64,000 nt of DNA. It comes from Labrenzia sp. 011. Lineage in GTDB: Bacteria > Pseudomonadota > Alphaproteobacteria > Rhizobiales > Stappiaceae. The notes under the pieces are model-generated. The model had not been told where the DNA came from. It ran no database searches and saw nothing but the letters and a program-made list of their open reading frames with translations. The stretch lies in the NCBI RefSeq assembly GCF_003075075.1, contig NZ_QCYM01000001.1:124001-188000 (forward strand). The letters run 5' to 3'. This document shows positions 34,121-43,518 of the stretch, piece by piece. Numbering within the stretch: position 1 is the stretch's first letter; the number at the start of each line of letters is the position of its first letter. The position numbers were made by a program, and so were the translations under genes.

Positions 34121-34207
34121 TCAAACGTGCTGGTCGACAGGGATCGGGTTTCCATCCGGGTCGACCGGCATGCAGCTGGCGCCGCCGCTGCCCGTCTCAT
34201 CCGGTTA
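34121..34207 (-). pseudogene. Possible remnant of a VOC/glyoxalase-like gene end
   Basis: On the minus strand, bases 34204 to 34121 read GASCMPVDPDGNPIPVDQHV before a TGA. The DPDGNPI stretch is common at the C-terminus of VOC-family proteins. An in-frame TAA sits directly upstream (34205-34207), and no longer VOC-like frame continues. It lies in the 285-base convergent gap between suhB and the SDR gene, which otherwise holds nothing I can identify. Confidence 0.2.
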
Positions 34208-34382
34208 CAAGGCGAAGCTTTGGCCTTTGGCCTTGCGGCTCCCGCACGTCCGGAAAATCCCTGAGAGTCTGTCCGTCCGGATCCCGGCCCGCATTGAAGC
34301 CGGAATGCTGTTGTCAAACATGCCTTCTAGGCGGCCGATGAGCGTGTCGCATTCCTGAAAAACGTGAGAGGGGAGGCGGGCC

Positions 34383-35111
34383 TCAGCGCTGCGCCCACTC
34401 ATGGCTGACCCGATCGAAAAGCCGGCCCGTTTCCAGGACATCCGGTTTCACCAGGTTCAGCAGGTCTTGCGCGACGACTTCAGGGCTCGGCAGGTTTTCG
34501 GGAATCTCGCCCGGCATGGCCTTGGCGCGCAGGCCTGTGCGGGTCGGGCCCGGATCCGCCAGATTGATCTTCATCGCGGTCTGAAGGCTTTCATTCGCCC
34601 AGGTCCTGGCCATGGCTTCAACCGCTGCCTTGCTGGTGGCCTGCAGGCCCCAGAACGCGGTGCAGGTCTGTGCCTGCACGGCAGTCAGGAACAGCGCCCT
34701 GCCGGCGTCCGACTGGCGCAGCAGCGGGTCCAGCGAACGGATCAACCGCCAGTTGGCGGTCACATTCACCGCCAGGACCTTTTCGAAGTCCTTCGGGCTG
34801 ATATGGCCGAGCGGTGACAGGACGCCGAGCATGCCGGCGTTGCCGACTAGGATGTCGAGTTTTTTCCAGCGTTCGTAAATTGCCGCGCCAAGCCGGTCGA
34901 GCGCATCGAAATCGGTCAGGTCGACCGGAACCAGAGTCGTCTGGCCACCCGCGGCCTGGATTTCGTCGTCCAGGTCCTCAAGGCCACCGACCGTGCGTGC
35001 CAGGGCGATGACATGTGCGCCGCGCGCGCCAAGCTGTTTGGCGACCTGATAGCCAATACCACGGGATGCGCCCGTCACCAGGGCGATCCGGTCTTCGAAG
35101 TCTTTTTCCAT
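34383..35111 (-). CDS. SDR-family protein with altered catalytic site
   Basis: A 242-residue short-chain dehydrogenase-like protein. The cofactor motif TGASRGIG is intact and the ILVGNAGM segment replaces the usual NNAG. At the catalytic site, where family members have Ser and YxxxK, the sequence reads TAVQAQTCTAFWGLQATSK: the Lys is kept, but Gln replaces Tyr and no Ser is in the expected place. It may bind NAD(P) without acting as a dehydrogenase, or use other residues. The start at 35111 gives the normal MEKDFEDRIALVTG opening. It follows purF on the minus strand by 200 bases. Confidence 0.82.
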   Translation of the reverse strand: MEKDFEDRIALVTGASRGIGYQVAKQLGARGAHVIALARTVGGLEDLDDEIQAAGGQTTLVPVDLTDFDALDRLGAAIYERWKKLDILVGNAGMLGVLSPLGHISPKDFEKVLAVNVTANWRLIRSLDPLLRQSDAGRALFLTAVQAQTCTAFWGLQATSKAAVEAMARTWANESLQTAMKINLADPGPTRTGLRAKAMPGEIPENLPSPEVVAQDLLNLVKPDVLETGRLFDRVSHEWAQR

Positions 35112-35311
35112 CGGCTGTCTCTTGGGTCCGGTTTCTTTCGTGGAAAAAATTCCGGTTGATCTTTTTGACGCAGCAAACACCCGGCCGGAGGTGACCGGAT
35201 CGGGTGTCTGCTGTTCGGTTGAAGGGGGCTGGAGCAACCTCGTCTGCGGTCGGCCGAACGCGATATGCTCCGTGTCTCGGGTCATTTCGCCGTCGATTGT
35301 GAGGTCTCGCC

Positions 35312-36784
35312 CTAGCCGACTTCCACCAGTCGCGGCGGACGGATGAAGTCCTGCTCTCCGGAAAGATCCGTCAGCGGTGTCGGATAGTCTCCGGTGAAGC
35401 AGTGATCGGTGAACTGCGGGTTCTCATTGTCGCGGCCCTCATAGCCCATGGCCTTGTAGATGCCGTCCACGGACAGGAAGGCCAGCGTATCGGCACCGAT
35501 ATAGGCGCGCATTTCCTCCAGGCCGTATTTGGCGGCCAGCAGCTTTTCGCGCACGGGCGTGTCGATGCCGTAATAATCGGAATAGCGGATCGGCGGACTG
35601 GCCAGCCGGAAGTGCACTTCTTTGGCTCCGGCGTCGCGCATCATCTGAACGATTTTGACGGATGTGGTGCCGCGCACCAGACTGTCGTCGACGAGCACGA
35701 CACGTTTGCCTTCGATCTGAGCGCGGTTGGCCGAATGTTTCATCTTCACGCCGAGTGCACGGATCTGCTGGGTCGGCTCGATGAATGTGCGCCCGACATA
35801 GTGGTTGCGGATAATGCCCAGTTCGAAGGGCACGCCGCTTTCCTGACTATAGCCGATGGCGGCAGGAACACCGCTGTCGGGCACCGGGACGATGACATCC
35901 GCGGCCACCTGGGTTTCCCGGGCAAGTTGCCTGCCCATTTCCCGGCGCACGTCATAGACGCTGCGGCCGCCGACGATGGAATCGGGGCGCGAGAAATAGA
36001 TGTATTCGAAAATGCACGGCCGGGCGGTGTGCTTGCCGAACGGGAAGAAGGATTCGATACCGGTCGGGGAACAGACGATAACCTCGCCGTTCTCGACTTC
36101 GCGGATGAATTTCGCGCCGATGATGTCGAGTGCGCAGGTCTCGGAGGCCAGGATCGGGGCGCCGTTGAGATCTCCCAGAACCAGCGGCCGGATCCCGAGC
36201 GGATCGCGTGCGCCGATCAGTTTCTTGGCCGTCAGGGCGACCAGCGAAAAGGCGCCTTCCATCTGGTTGATCGCCTCGATGAAACGGTCGACGATCTTGT
36301 TCTTGCGGGAGCGGGCGACGAGCTGGAGAACGACTTCCGAATCCGAGGTCGACTGGCAGATCGCCCCGTCGCGGATCAATTGCCGGCGCAAGGTGAGGGC
36401 ATTGGTGAAATTGCCGTTGTGGCATACGGCGATGCCGCCGCCGTCAAGTTCGGCGAACAGGGGCTGGACGTTGCGCAGGATCGTCTCGCCGGTTGTGGAA
36501 TACCGCACGTGCCCGACGGCGGCCATGCCGCTCAGGCGGCCGATCGTCTCCGCGTCGGAGAAATGATCCCCCACGAGCCCGAGATGCCGTTCCGCCCGGA
36601 ACTGCTCGTTGTCGTAGGTAACGATCCCGGCCGCTTCCTGGCCCCTGTGCTGAAGGGCATGCAGGCCGAGGGCTGTCAGGGCGCTGGCATCCTCGTGACC
36701 CAGAATGCCAAACACGCCGCACTCTTCGCGCAGCGTGTCATCATTGATGTCAAACGGTTCATGCAAGTCGGCTCCGCCGTTCAT
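35312..36784 (-). CDS. purF: Amidophosphoribosyltransferase
   Basis: First committed enzyme of purine synthesis, forming phosphoribosylamine from PRPP and glutamine. The ATG at 36784 has AAGGAG eight bases before it; a GTG nine bases earlier touches the ribosome site and is less likely. The 490-residue protein has a short propeptide, then the catalytic Cys in CGVFGILGHED after DDTLREE. LQHRGQEAAGI, the glutamine-amidotransferase core and the PRPP loop VVLVDDSLVRGTTS follow. The C-terminal end extends as EQDFIRPPRLVEVG. It follows cvpA by 84 bases, as in many proteobacteria. Confidence 0.96.
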   Translation of the reverse strand: MNGGADLHEPFDINDDTLREECGVFGILGHEDASALTALGLHALQHRGQEAAGIVTYDNEQFRAERHLGLVGDHFSDAETIGRLSGMAAVGHVRYSTTGETILRNVQPLFAELDGGGIAVCHNGNFTNALTLRRQLIRDGAICQSTSDSEVVLQLVARSRKNKIVDRFIEAINQMEGAFSLVALTAKKLIGARDPLGIRPLVLGDLNGAPILASETCALDIIGAKFIREVENGEVIVCSPTGIESFFPFGKHTARPCIFEYIYFSRPDSIVGGRSVYDVRREMGRQLARETQVAADVIVPVPDSGVPAAIGYSQESGVPFELGIIRNHYVGRTFIEPTQQIRALGVKMKHSANRAQIEGKRVVLVDDSLVRGTTSVKIVQMMRDAGAKEVHFRLASPPIRYSDYYGIDTPVREKLLAAKYGLEEMRAYIGADTLAFLSVDGIYKAMGYEGRDNENPQFTDHCFTGDYPTPLTDLSGEQDFIRPPRLVEVG

Positions 36785-36868
36785 GGCGAACACTCCTTCG
36801 TTCCGGCCGGCGGGGAGGGACGGCCTAGATCAGATTTTCAGCATTCCCGGACGCGCTGCCTGACCGCG

Positions 36869-37480
36869 TCAATTACTGTCCGTCGTCAGTTGTTCAAGTC
36901 CCTGGCGCTCGGTATCGCTGTAGGCCGGTTCTTCAGCCGGCGTGGCAGTGGTGCTGCCACTCAGGTTGTTTTCGCGGATCTTGTCAAGGATTGCCTTTTC
37001 CGGATCTTCCGGAAGCACGGCGACCACACGCTCGCCGATGGACAGGAGAATTGGCCGCGATTTGGCATTCAGCACCCAGCCGGGCTGTTGCTCGGGCTGG
37101 ACAAACCAGTTGAAGAACATCATCGCCACCACGACCAGAAGCAGTCCGCGCACGGCACCGAAGACAAAGCCCAGTGTCCGGTCCAGGGCTCCGATGCGGC
37201 TGTCCAGCACGAAATCGGAGATCCTCATGGTGATATAGCTCACGACGATCAGCGTGACCAGAAAGACGGCTGCGGCAGATACGCCGATGGCGACCAGATC
37301 GTGCGGTATATATTGTTTCGCATAGGGGAGCACCCGCTCGTAGAGCAGAAAGGCCGCTGCCGCCGCCGCAACCCAGGAGACAATGGAAAGCACTTCCCGG
37401 ACAAATCCGCGGATCATCGCGAGGACCGCCGAAATGAACATGATGACCAAGAGCAGTCCGTCCAGCAGCGTTATCGGCAT
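36869..37480 (-). CDS. cvpA: CvpA-family inner-membrane protein
   Basis: A 203-residue protein with four N-terminal membrane helices (TLLDGLLLVIMFISAVLAMIRGFVREVLSIVSW, then two more pairs) and a polar C-terminal tail ending ERQGLEQLTTDSN. The GFVREVLS segment is the family signature. CvpA affects colicin V production and envelope integrity in E. coli; its exact role remains open. Placement between radA and purF is conserved, and co-transcription with purF is likely. Confidence 0.93.
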   Translation of the reverse strand: MPITLLDGLLLVIMFISAVLAMIRGFVREVLSIVSWVAAAAAAFLLYERVLPYAKQYIPHDLVAIGVSAAAVFLVTLIVVSYITMRISDFVLDSRIGALDRTLGFVFGAVRGLLLVVVAMMFFNWFVQPEQQPGWVLNAKSRPILLSIGERVVAVLPEDPEKAILDKIRENNLSGSTTATPAEEPAYSDTERQGLEQLTTDSN

Positions 37481-37553
37481 GTTCCTGAAAAATCCTCTTC
37501 TGGCGCTCGATCGCGAGCGGAAACCTTCAGTTCGAACTCGTGTCCATCATGCG

Positions 37554-38945
37554 TCAACTTTCCCCCGAGGTACCAGCCTCGACCGAGAGTTTGGCGACAA
37601 AGTCCCCAAGTTCCGCCAATCCGGTCGTCCGGAAGGACGACGTGCTGTCCTTCAGATTGCCTTCCGGGCAATAGGCCTGATCGAAGCCGAGTTTCTCCGC
37701 TTCCTTCAGTCTGGATTGGGCCTGGGCCACCGGCCGGATGGCCCCGGACAGACTGACTTCGCCGAAATAGACGCAATTGGCCGGAAGGGCAAGTCCGCTG
37801 AGTGAAGAGATCAGGGCGGCCGCCACGGCAAGATCGGCTCCCGGCTCGTTGATTTTCAGGCCGCCGGCGACATTCAGGTAGACATCGTGCTGGGAAAAGC
37901 GGACGCCGCAGCGGGCTTCCAGCACCGCCAGGATCATCGACAGGCGTGCGCTGTCCCAGCCGATCACCGCCCGGCGGGGCGTCCCCAGGGACGACTGGGC
38001 CACCAGAGCCTGGATCTCGATCAGCAGCGGGCGCGAGCCTTCCAGGCCGGCGAACACCGCCGCTCCCGGGGCGCTGGAGTTCCGGTCGCCCAGAAACAGG
38101 GCCGACGGGTTGGGAACTTCCACAAGGCCCTTGCCGGTCATTTCGAAGACGCCGATTTCATCCGTGGCGCCGAAGCGGTTCTTGACCGAGCGCAGGATAC
38201 GATACTGGTGCGCCCCGTCGCCCTCGAAATAGAGCACCGCATCCACCATGTGCTCGACCACCCGCGGGCCGGCGATCTGGCCGTCCTTGGTCACATGGCC
38301 GACGAGCACCATGGTCGTGCCGTTCTTCTTGGCATACCGCACCATGGCCTGCGCCGAGGCGCGCACCTGGGTGACCGTGCCCGGTGGCGACTCGACCTTG
38401 TCCGTCCATAGTGTCTGGACGGAATCCAGGATCAGCAGGGCAGGGGCGGTATCGGATTCGAGCGTCGCCAGAATGTCCTCGACGCTTGTTTCGGCCGCAA
38501 GCGAGACGGGAGCCTCCGCAAGGCCGAGCCTTTCGGCCCGGAGCCGCACCTGGCCGACGGCCTCTTCGCCGGAGATATAGACAGTCTTGTGTCCCAGGCT
38601 GGCAAGCTGGGCCGCGGCCTGGATCAGCAGCGTGGATTTGCCGATTCCCGGATCGCCACCCACCAGCAGCGCCGAGCCTCGAACGAACCCGCCTCCGGTC
38701 ACCCGGTCGAGCTCGGGCACTTCCGTCCTGATGCGCGCGGCTTCCTTGGCATCTCCGGTCAGTCCGACCAGCGGAATGACCCGGCCCTTGCTACGCGCGG
38801 CCCGGCCCGGCCCGCCGCCGATCCCGCCGCCCGTCTGCTCTTCGACGATACTGTTCCATTCACCGCAGGATTCGCAGCGTCCGGCCCACTTGGCGGAAAC
38901 CGCCCCGCAGGATTGACAGACATAGGACGAGGGCCGCCGGGCCAT
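37554..38945 (-). CDS. radA: DNA repair protein RadA
   Basis: RecA-related DnaB-type helicase that promotes branch migration in recombination. The 463-residue protein has an N-terminal zinc finger (CQSCGAVSAKWAGRCESCGEW in parts at residues 10-30), Walker A GDPGIGKST, Walker B ALLILDSVQT, the RadA-specific KNRFGATDEIG motif and a Lon-protease-like C-terminal domain (GGLKINEPGADLAVAAALISS). It begins 15 bases after the alr stop, so alr and radA are one transcript. Confidence 0.96.
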   Translation of the reverse strand: MARRPSSYVCQSCGAVSAKWAGRCESCGEWNSIVEEQTGGGIGGGPGRAARSKGRVIPLVGLTGDAKEAARIRTEVPELDRVTGGGFVRGSALLVGGDPGIGKSTLLIQAAAQLASLGHKTVYISGEEAVGQVRLRAERLGLAEAPVSLAAETSVEDILATLESDTAPALLILDSVQTLWTDKVESPPGTVTQVRASAQAMVRYAKKNGTTMVLVGHVTKDGQIAGPRVVEHMVDAVLYFEGDGAHQYRILRSVKNRFGATDEIGVFEMTGKGLVEVPNPSALFLGDRNSSAPGAAVFAGLEGSRPLLIEIQALVAQSSLGTPRRAVIGWDSARLSMILAVLEARCGVRFSQHDVYLNVAGGLKINEPGADLAVAAALISSLSGLALPANCVYFGEVSLSGAIRPVAQAQSRLKEAEKLGFDQAYCPEGNLKDSTSSFRTTGLAELGDFVAKLSVEAGTSGES

Positions 38946-38960
38946 GAACCGTAGCTCCGA

Positions 38961-40103
38961 TCAGGTAAGAGGGGCGTAGACACGTTCGAAGCGCCGCCCG
39001 AGACTTGTCAGATATTCGTAATCGATGGTCTCCGCATAAGCCGCAAGATCCGAAGCCGCAACATTCGGTCCCAGCATTTCCACAAGGGCGCCCCTTTGGA
39101 GAAGCTCCTGAGGCACATCGGTCACATCAAGGGTGATCATGTCCATGGAAATGCAGCCCAGGATGGGGGCTCTGTAACCGCCGATCATGGCAAAGCCGCC
39201 GGGCCGTTCGTCCGAGGAGCTGGCACGGCGCAGCATGCCGTCGGCGTAGCCGGCCGAGACCACGGCGTTCCTGAGGGGGCGTGTGGCCGTCTGGCGGGCG
39301 CCGTAGCCGATGGTATCACCCTCGGGCACATCGCGCACGAGCATGATGCGTGCTTCGACCCTGGCCACCGGCCGCATGGTATTGGCCTGGGTATCGATTG
39401 CCTGCCCGCCATAGAGCGCGATGCCCGGCCGGACGAGATCGAAATGAAAGTCGGAGCCCATCAGAATGCCGGCGGAATTTGCCAGGGAGCGCGGGATCTG
39501 CGGGAAGGGAGCCGTGATCTCGCGGAAGAGGTCGAGCTGTCGCCGGTTCATCGGATGGGCGGGGACTGAACCGCAGGCCAGATGACTCATGACCAGCGAC
39601 GGGACAAACGGCCCGAGCAGGTCGCTGTCGGCCATCGCGGCCGAAAATTCGGCCGGGGACAGGCCGAGACGGTGAATGCCCGTGTCGACATGGACCGCGG
39701 CCGGGAGGTTTTGCCCGGCGGCCTTGCAGATGTGCGCCCAGTCGCGAAGTTCGCAAAACGAACCCAGAACGGGTCGGATATGGTGCCGGACAAAATGATC
39801 CTCGGTTCCCGGAAAAAGGCCGTTGAGAACATATATGACCGCCTGCGGCAGCTGCGCGCGCAAGGCGATCGCCTCGGTCGCGACCGCGACAAAGAACGTT
39901 CTGCATCCTGCTTCGAACAGCGCCTGTCCGGCCCGCTCCTGGCCCAGACCATAGGCATCCGCCTTGATGGCCGCGGCACATTCGGTCCGGCTGTCCACCT
40001 TGCCGTTCAATTCGGTCCAGTTCGCCGCAAGGGCTTCCAGATCGATGGTCAGGCGTCCGCCGTACAGGTCGGAGGGGAAGGGGGGAGGTTCTGGGATGGA
40101 CAC
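38961..40103 (-). CDS. alr: Alanine racemase
   Basis: PLP enzyme that makes D-alanine for peptidoglycan, 380 residues, starting at GTG 40103 (VSIPEPPPFPSDLYGGRLTIDLEAL). PLP binds Lys in AAAIKADAYGLG near residue 48. The second catalytic residue, Tyr, is in IGYGARQTATRPLRNAVVSAGYADGM. Substrate-site SCISMDM-like residues appear as LGCISMDMITLDV. No good Shine-Dalgarno precedes the GTG. The gene lies between dnaB and radA; only 14 bases separate it from radA. Confidence 0.95.
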   Translation of the reverse strand: MSIPEPPPFPSDLYGGRLTIDLEALAANWTELNGKVDSRTECAAAIKADAYGLGQERAGQALFEAGCRTFFVAVATEAIALRAQLPQAVIYVLNGLFPGTEDHFVRHHIRPVLGSFCELRDWAHICKAAGQNLPAAVHVDTGIHRLGLSPAEFSAAMADSDLLGPFVPSLVMSHLACGSVPAHPMNRRQLDLFREITAPFPQIPRSLANSAGILMGSDFHFDLVRPGIALYGGQAIDTQANTMRPVARVEARIMLVRDVPEGDTIGYGARQTATRPLRNAVVSAGYADGMLRRASSSDERPGGFAMIGGYRAPILGCISMDMITLDVTDVPQELLQRGALVEMLGPNVAASDLAAYAETIDYEYLTSLGRRFERVYAPLT

Positions 40104-40270
40104 GGTAGGAATGCTGCTCCAGTCAGGCGGGATGACGTTGAATCGCTGTGGAGTTTATCGCAAGAAACGGGGACTTCGCCAATTCCGAAAACAAGCCGGC
40201 CGCGGCCTTTGAGCGCGCGGTCCTTTTTTCAACGCGCCGCGGGGACGATGCGTATCCTGTCGGCGGTATC

Positions 40271-41755
40271 CTATTCGTAGCGCTCGGGCAGGTGCTCGTC
40301 CTCGGCCAGATCGGAGAAGCGGGTGAATTCGCCCTGGAAGTGCAGATAAGCCGTACCGGTCGGTCCGTGACGCTGCTTGGCGATGATCACTTCCGCCTTG
40401 CCCTTGGCCGCATCGTGCTTGGCTTCCCAGGCCGCATATTCCGGAGAGCCGATTTCCGGTTCGGTCTTGGAAAGGTAATATTCCTCGCGATAAACGAACA
40501 GGATCACGTCGGCGTCCTGCTCGATCGAGCCCGATTCACGCAGATCCGACATCATCGGCCGCTTGTCATCGCGCGATTCCACCTGTCTGGAGAGCTGGGA
40601 CAGGGCGATGATGGGAACGTTGAGTTCCTTGGCCAGCGCCTTCAGGTTCGTCGTGATTTCGGTGATTTCCTGAACCCGGTTGCCGGAGTTCTTGGCGGAG
40701 CCGGAGAGCAGCTGAATATAGTCGACCACCAGCAGGTCGAGCCCGCGCTGGCGCTTCAGCCGCCTTGCCTTGGACACAAGTGCAGCGATGGAAATGCCAC
40801 CGGTCTGGTCAACATGCAAAGGTACCGTCTGCATGGTCTGGGCGCAGGCCGCCAGCTTTTCGAATTCGGCCTCGGTGATATCGCCGCGCCGGATCTTGGA
40901 CGACGAGATTTCCGCCTGCTCGGAAATGATACGCGTTGCGAGCTGTTCGGCGGACATTTCCAGCGAGAAAAAGCCGACCACGCCACCGTTGACGGTCTCC
41001 AGGCTGCCGTCGGGCCGTTCTTCCGCCTTGTAGGACTGGGCGATATTATAGGCGATATTGGTTGCCAGCGAGGTCTTGCCCATGGCGGGCCGCCCGGCCA
41101 GAACGATCAGATCCGAGGACTGCAGCCCGCCCATCAGCCGGTCGAGTTCGCGCAGGCCCGTGGAGATGCCGGAGAGCGCACCTTCGCGGTTGTAGGCGGC
41201 ATGGGCCATCTCGATGGTTTCCGACAAGGCGTCGCTGAATGAGACGAAGCCGCCTTCGGTGCGGCCGGTTTCTGCCAGCTCGAACAGTCGGCGCTCGGCG
41301 TCGTCAATCTGCTGGGTCGGCGGCACGTCGATCGGCGCATCATAGGCGATGTTGACCATGTCCTCGCCGATGCGGATCAGGTTGCGGCGGATGGCCAGAT
41401 CATAGATCGCGCGGCCGTAATCCTCCGCATTGATGATCGACGCCGCGTCGCCGGCAAGGCGCAGCAGAAACTGGGTGGCCGACAGGTCGGCGATCTTCGC
41501 GGAGGCCGGATAGAATGTCTTCAGCGTGACCGGAGACGCGGTCTTGCCTGCCCGGATGAGATGGGAAATCTTTTCGTAGACATCCTGGTGGGGCGGAACG
41601 AAAAAATGGTGCGGCTCGAGAAAGTCGGAGACCCGGTAGAACGTCTCGTTGTTCACCAGGATCGCACCCAGAAGCTGCCGTTCCGCCTCCGCGTTGTGCG
41701 GGGCGAGGCGCTGGATATCCTCTTCCGTTTCGACCTTCTTCAGTTTGCCGTTCAT
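40271..41755 (-). CDS. dnaB: Replicative DNA helicase DnaB
   Basis: Hexameric helicase of the replication fork, 494 residues. I start it at ATG 41755 (MNGKLKKVETEEDIQRLAPHN), with GGGGGACG just upstream; a TTG 57 bases further out gives an unlikely extension. The N-terminal DnaG-interaction domain has HNAEAERQLLGAILVNNETF. The RecA-like domain has Walker A AGRPAMGKTSL, the Walker B region LLVVDYIQLL, and LSQLSRQVESRDDKRP with the DLRESGSIEQDADVI motif. It follows rplI on the minus strand after a strong terminator, so it has its own promoter. Confidence 0.97.
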   Translation of the reverse strand: MNGKLKKVETEEDIQRLAPHNAEAERQLLGAILVNNETFYRVSDFLEPHHFFVPPHQDVYEKISHLIRAGKTASPVTLKTFYPASAKIADLSATQFLLRLAGDAASIINAEDYGRAIYDLAIRRNLIRIGEDMVNIAYDAPIDVPPTQQIDDAERRLFELAETGRTEGGFVSFSDALSETIEMAHAAYNREGALSGISTGLRELDRLMGGLQSSDLIVLAGRPAMGKTSLATNIAYNIAQSYKAEERPDGSLETVNGGVVGFFSLEMSAEQLATRIISEQAEISSSKIRRGDITEAEFEKLAACAQTMQTVPLHVDQTGGISIAALVSKARRLKRQRGLDLLVVDYIQLLSGSAKNSGNRVQEITEITTNLKALAKELNVPIIALSQLSRQVESRDDKRPMMSDLRESGSIEQDADVILFVYREEYYLSKTEPEIGSPEYAAWEAKHDAAKGKAEVIIAKQRHGPTGTAYLHFQGEFTRFSDLAEDEHLPERYE

Positions 41756-42120
41756 TTCGTCCCCCGATGACCCGATTTCTTTCGGAATACCCTCAGACGG
41801 TAACAGGCTCAAGGTTCAAAAAGTGCTCTTTCTGATTCACGCTGACATCCACAGATCAGCGGGGATAGAATCGAATCCCGCTTGACTCGAAAGGCCGTTG
41901 TGGACTCAAGGCGCTAGGTCTTAGCTATTGAAATTGCAGATATTTTTGGAGTGATGAATAGACGGTTAAGGATTAGCCATGGGTTTCAATGCCTTGCGGC
42001 GGAGATTGAAATTCCCGGATTAGCCCGGGTGCCGGACGGGGAGGAAAAGTTGCCGGCAAAATAAAAACGGCGCTGCAGGCAGCGCCGTTCAAATTTAGCC
42101 GGGTCCGATAAGTGAAGAGA
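41756..42120. other. 365-base intergenic region upstream of dnaB
   Basis: Contains the strong minus-strand terminator of the rpsF-rpsR-rplI operon (42052-42089), with a second weaker hairpin beside it (CCCGG-CCCGGG near 42011-42030). The rest, 41756-42010, should hold the dnaB promoter. I see AT-rich stretches near 41930-41990 but no strong -35/-10 pair, and no gene. Confidence 0.5.
42052..42089 (-). terminator. Rho-independent terminator of the rpsF-rpsR-rplI operon
   Basis: AACGGCGCTG (42066-42075) and CAGCGCCGTT (42080-42089) form a perfect 10-base stem with a four-base loop, and the minus strand then reads TTTTTATTTT. It lies 31 bases after the rplI stop codon. Confidence 0.95.
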
Positions 42121-42720
42121 TTACTCTTCCTTGTCGCCGACAGTTTCTTCGACGGCCTCGGCGGCGTCGTCATCGCCTTCGGCCTCGGTTTCGTCTTCTT
42201 CTTCTTCTTCAAATTCGAAGACGTCCATTTCCGGAGTGGTCAGATCCTCACCGGCAGCCTGGCGGATTGCCTCGTCCGCGGAGCGGGCGACGTTGATCGT
42301 CACGGAGACTTCAACTTCCGGGTGGAGCCGGATCAGGACGCTGTGCAGACCGATCGTCTTGATCGGGTTGCGCAGTTCGACCTGGCTGCGGGCAACGCTG
42401 AAGCCTTCGGCGGTCAGGCCATCGGCAATATCGCGTGTGGAAACCGAACCATAGAGCTGACCGGTTTCACCGGCAGAGCGGATCATGGTCAGGCTTTCAC
42501 CGTCGAGCTTGGAAGCAACGGCCTCGGCTTCGCTCTTGCGCTCCAGGTTCCGGGCTTCAAGCTGCGCACGCTCGTTCTGGAAACGCTCCAGGTTGGCCTT
42601 GTTGGCGCGCAGCGCCTTGCCCTGCGGCAGAAGGAAGTTACGGGCGTAGCCGTCGCGAACGCGCACGGTGTCGCCCATCTGGCCGAGTTTGGCGATACGC
42701 TCAAGAAGGATAACTTGCAT
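42121..42720 (-). CDS. rplI: 50S ribosomal protein L9
   Basis: RNA-binding protein of the large subunit, at the L1 stalk base. The 199-residue product has the bL9 N-terminal domain ([36 protein letters not shown]), a long helix and the C-terminal domain ([14 protein letters not shown], and [21 protein letters not shown]). About 45 extra residues form an acidic tail ([16 protein letters not shown] and on), which alphaproteobacterial L9 proteins often carry. It is the last gene of the rpsF operon, 114 bases after rpsR. Confidence 0.97.
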   Translation of the reverse strand: MQVILLERIAKLGQMGDTVRVRDGYARNFLLPQGKALRANKANLERFQNERAQLEARNLERKSEAEAVASKLDGESLTMIRSAGETGQLYGSVSTRDIADGLTAEGFSVARSQVELRNPIKTIGLHSVLIRLHPEVEVSVTINVARSADEAIRQAAGEDLTTPEMDVFEFEEEEEDETEAEGDDDAAEAVEETVGDKEE

Positions 42721-42834
42721 TGTATTTCTCCGACTGTCCCACCGTTGGCGGTGGTTAGAGGCCGTTTGCCCGCGGCCCCAATTCGGGTCTCCCGGAAAGA
42801 TCCGGGAGAAGGCGTCTCCAGAGACGGGAGATGC

Positions 42835-43083
42835 TTAGCTGATCAGGAAAGGCAGCAGGCCGAGCAGGCGGGCGCGCTTGATCGCACGGGCCAGTTCACG
42901 CTGCTTTCTCGCAGAAACCGCGGTGATGCGGCTCGGAACGATCTTGCCGCGCTCGGAAATGTAGCGCTGCAGGAGACGGATGTCCTTGTAGTCGATCTTC
43001 GGTGCGTTGGAACCGGAGAACGGGCAGGTCTTCCGGCGACGGAAGAAAGGACGGCGGCTCGGAAGCTGTGCAACATCAACCAT
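42835..43083 (-). CDS. rpsR: 30S ribosomal protein S18
   Basis: Small-subunit protein that pairs with S6, 82 residues. The ATG at 43083 ([18 protein letters not shown]) has GGGGAG at nine bases; the TTG at 43089 is less likely. The core [31 protein letters not shown] and RRITGV-like [22 protein letters not shown] match bS18. It overlaps nothing but starts seven bases after the rpsF stop. Confidence 0.97.
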   Translation of the reverse strand: MVDVAQLPSRRPFFRRRKTCPFSGSNAPKIDYKDIRLLQRYISERGKIVPSRITAVSARKQRELARAIKRARLLGLLPFLIS

Positions 43084-43089
43084 GATCAA

Positions 43090-43518
43090 TTACTCCCCTT
43101 CTGCACGGCGCGGAGGACGGCTGCCACCCGGGCGGTCGCCACGATCACCTCTGTCACGAGGTCCGTCACCGCGACCGCCACGGCGGTCGTCACGGTCACG
43201 CTTCTGCATCATCGCGGACGGTTCTTCGTCCAGTTCGTCGACGCGGAAGGTCATGAAACGCAGGATATCTTCGCTCAGACCCATCTGGCGTTCCATCTCG
43301 GCAACCGCTGCATGCGGAGCGTCGATGTTCATCAGGGTGTAATGAGCCTTGCGGTTCTTCTTGATACGGTAGGCGAGGGATCGCAGACCCCAGGTCTCTA
43401 CCTTGCCGACAGTACCGCCAGCGCCTTCGATGAGGCCCTTGTACTGTTCGACGAGTTGTTCGACCTGCTGGGCCGAAACGTCCTGGCGTGCCAGGAATAC
43501 GTGCTCGTAAAGAGGCAT
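43090..43518 (-). CDS. rpsF: 30S ribosomal protein S6
   Basis: Small-subunit protein of 142 residues that binds S18. The start at 43518 gives [22 protein letters not shown], and AAAGG lies about 11 bases upstream. The RRM-like fold ends near residue 100 ([20 protein letters not shown]). A C-terminal tail is rich in Arg, Asp and Gly ([12 protein letters not shown] and on), an extension common in alphaproteobacteria. It is first in the operon, with a leader of about 165 bases from the likely start site. Confidence 0.96.
   Translation of the reverse strand: MPLYEHVFLARQDVSAQQVEQLVEQYKGLIEGAGGTVGKVETWGLRSLAYRIKKNRKAHYTLMNIDAPHAAVAEMERQMGLSEDILRFMTFRVDELDEEPSAMMQKRDRDDRRGGRGDGPRDRGDRGDRPGGSRPPRRAEGE

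Noticed and set aside
35402-37756. 784-codon open frame on the plus strand across purF and cvpA
   Set aside because: It is antisense to well-supported genes, lacks family motifs and a ribosome site, and results from the high-GC codon pattern. Similar long frames opposite the RND pump, the ABC exporter, lptD, pdxA/surA and the ribosomal genes were rejected for the same reason.
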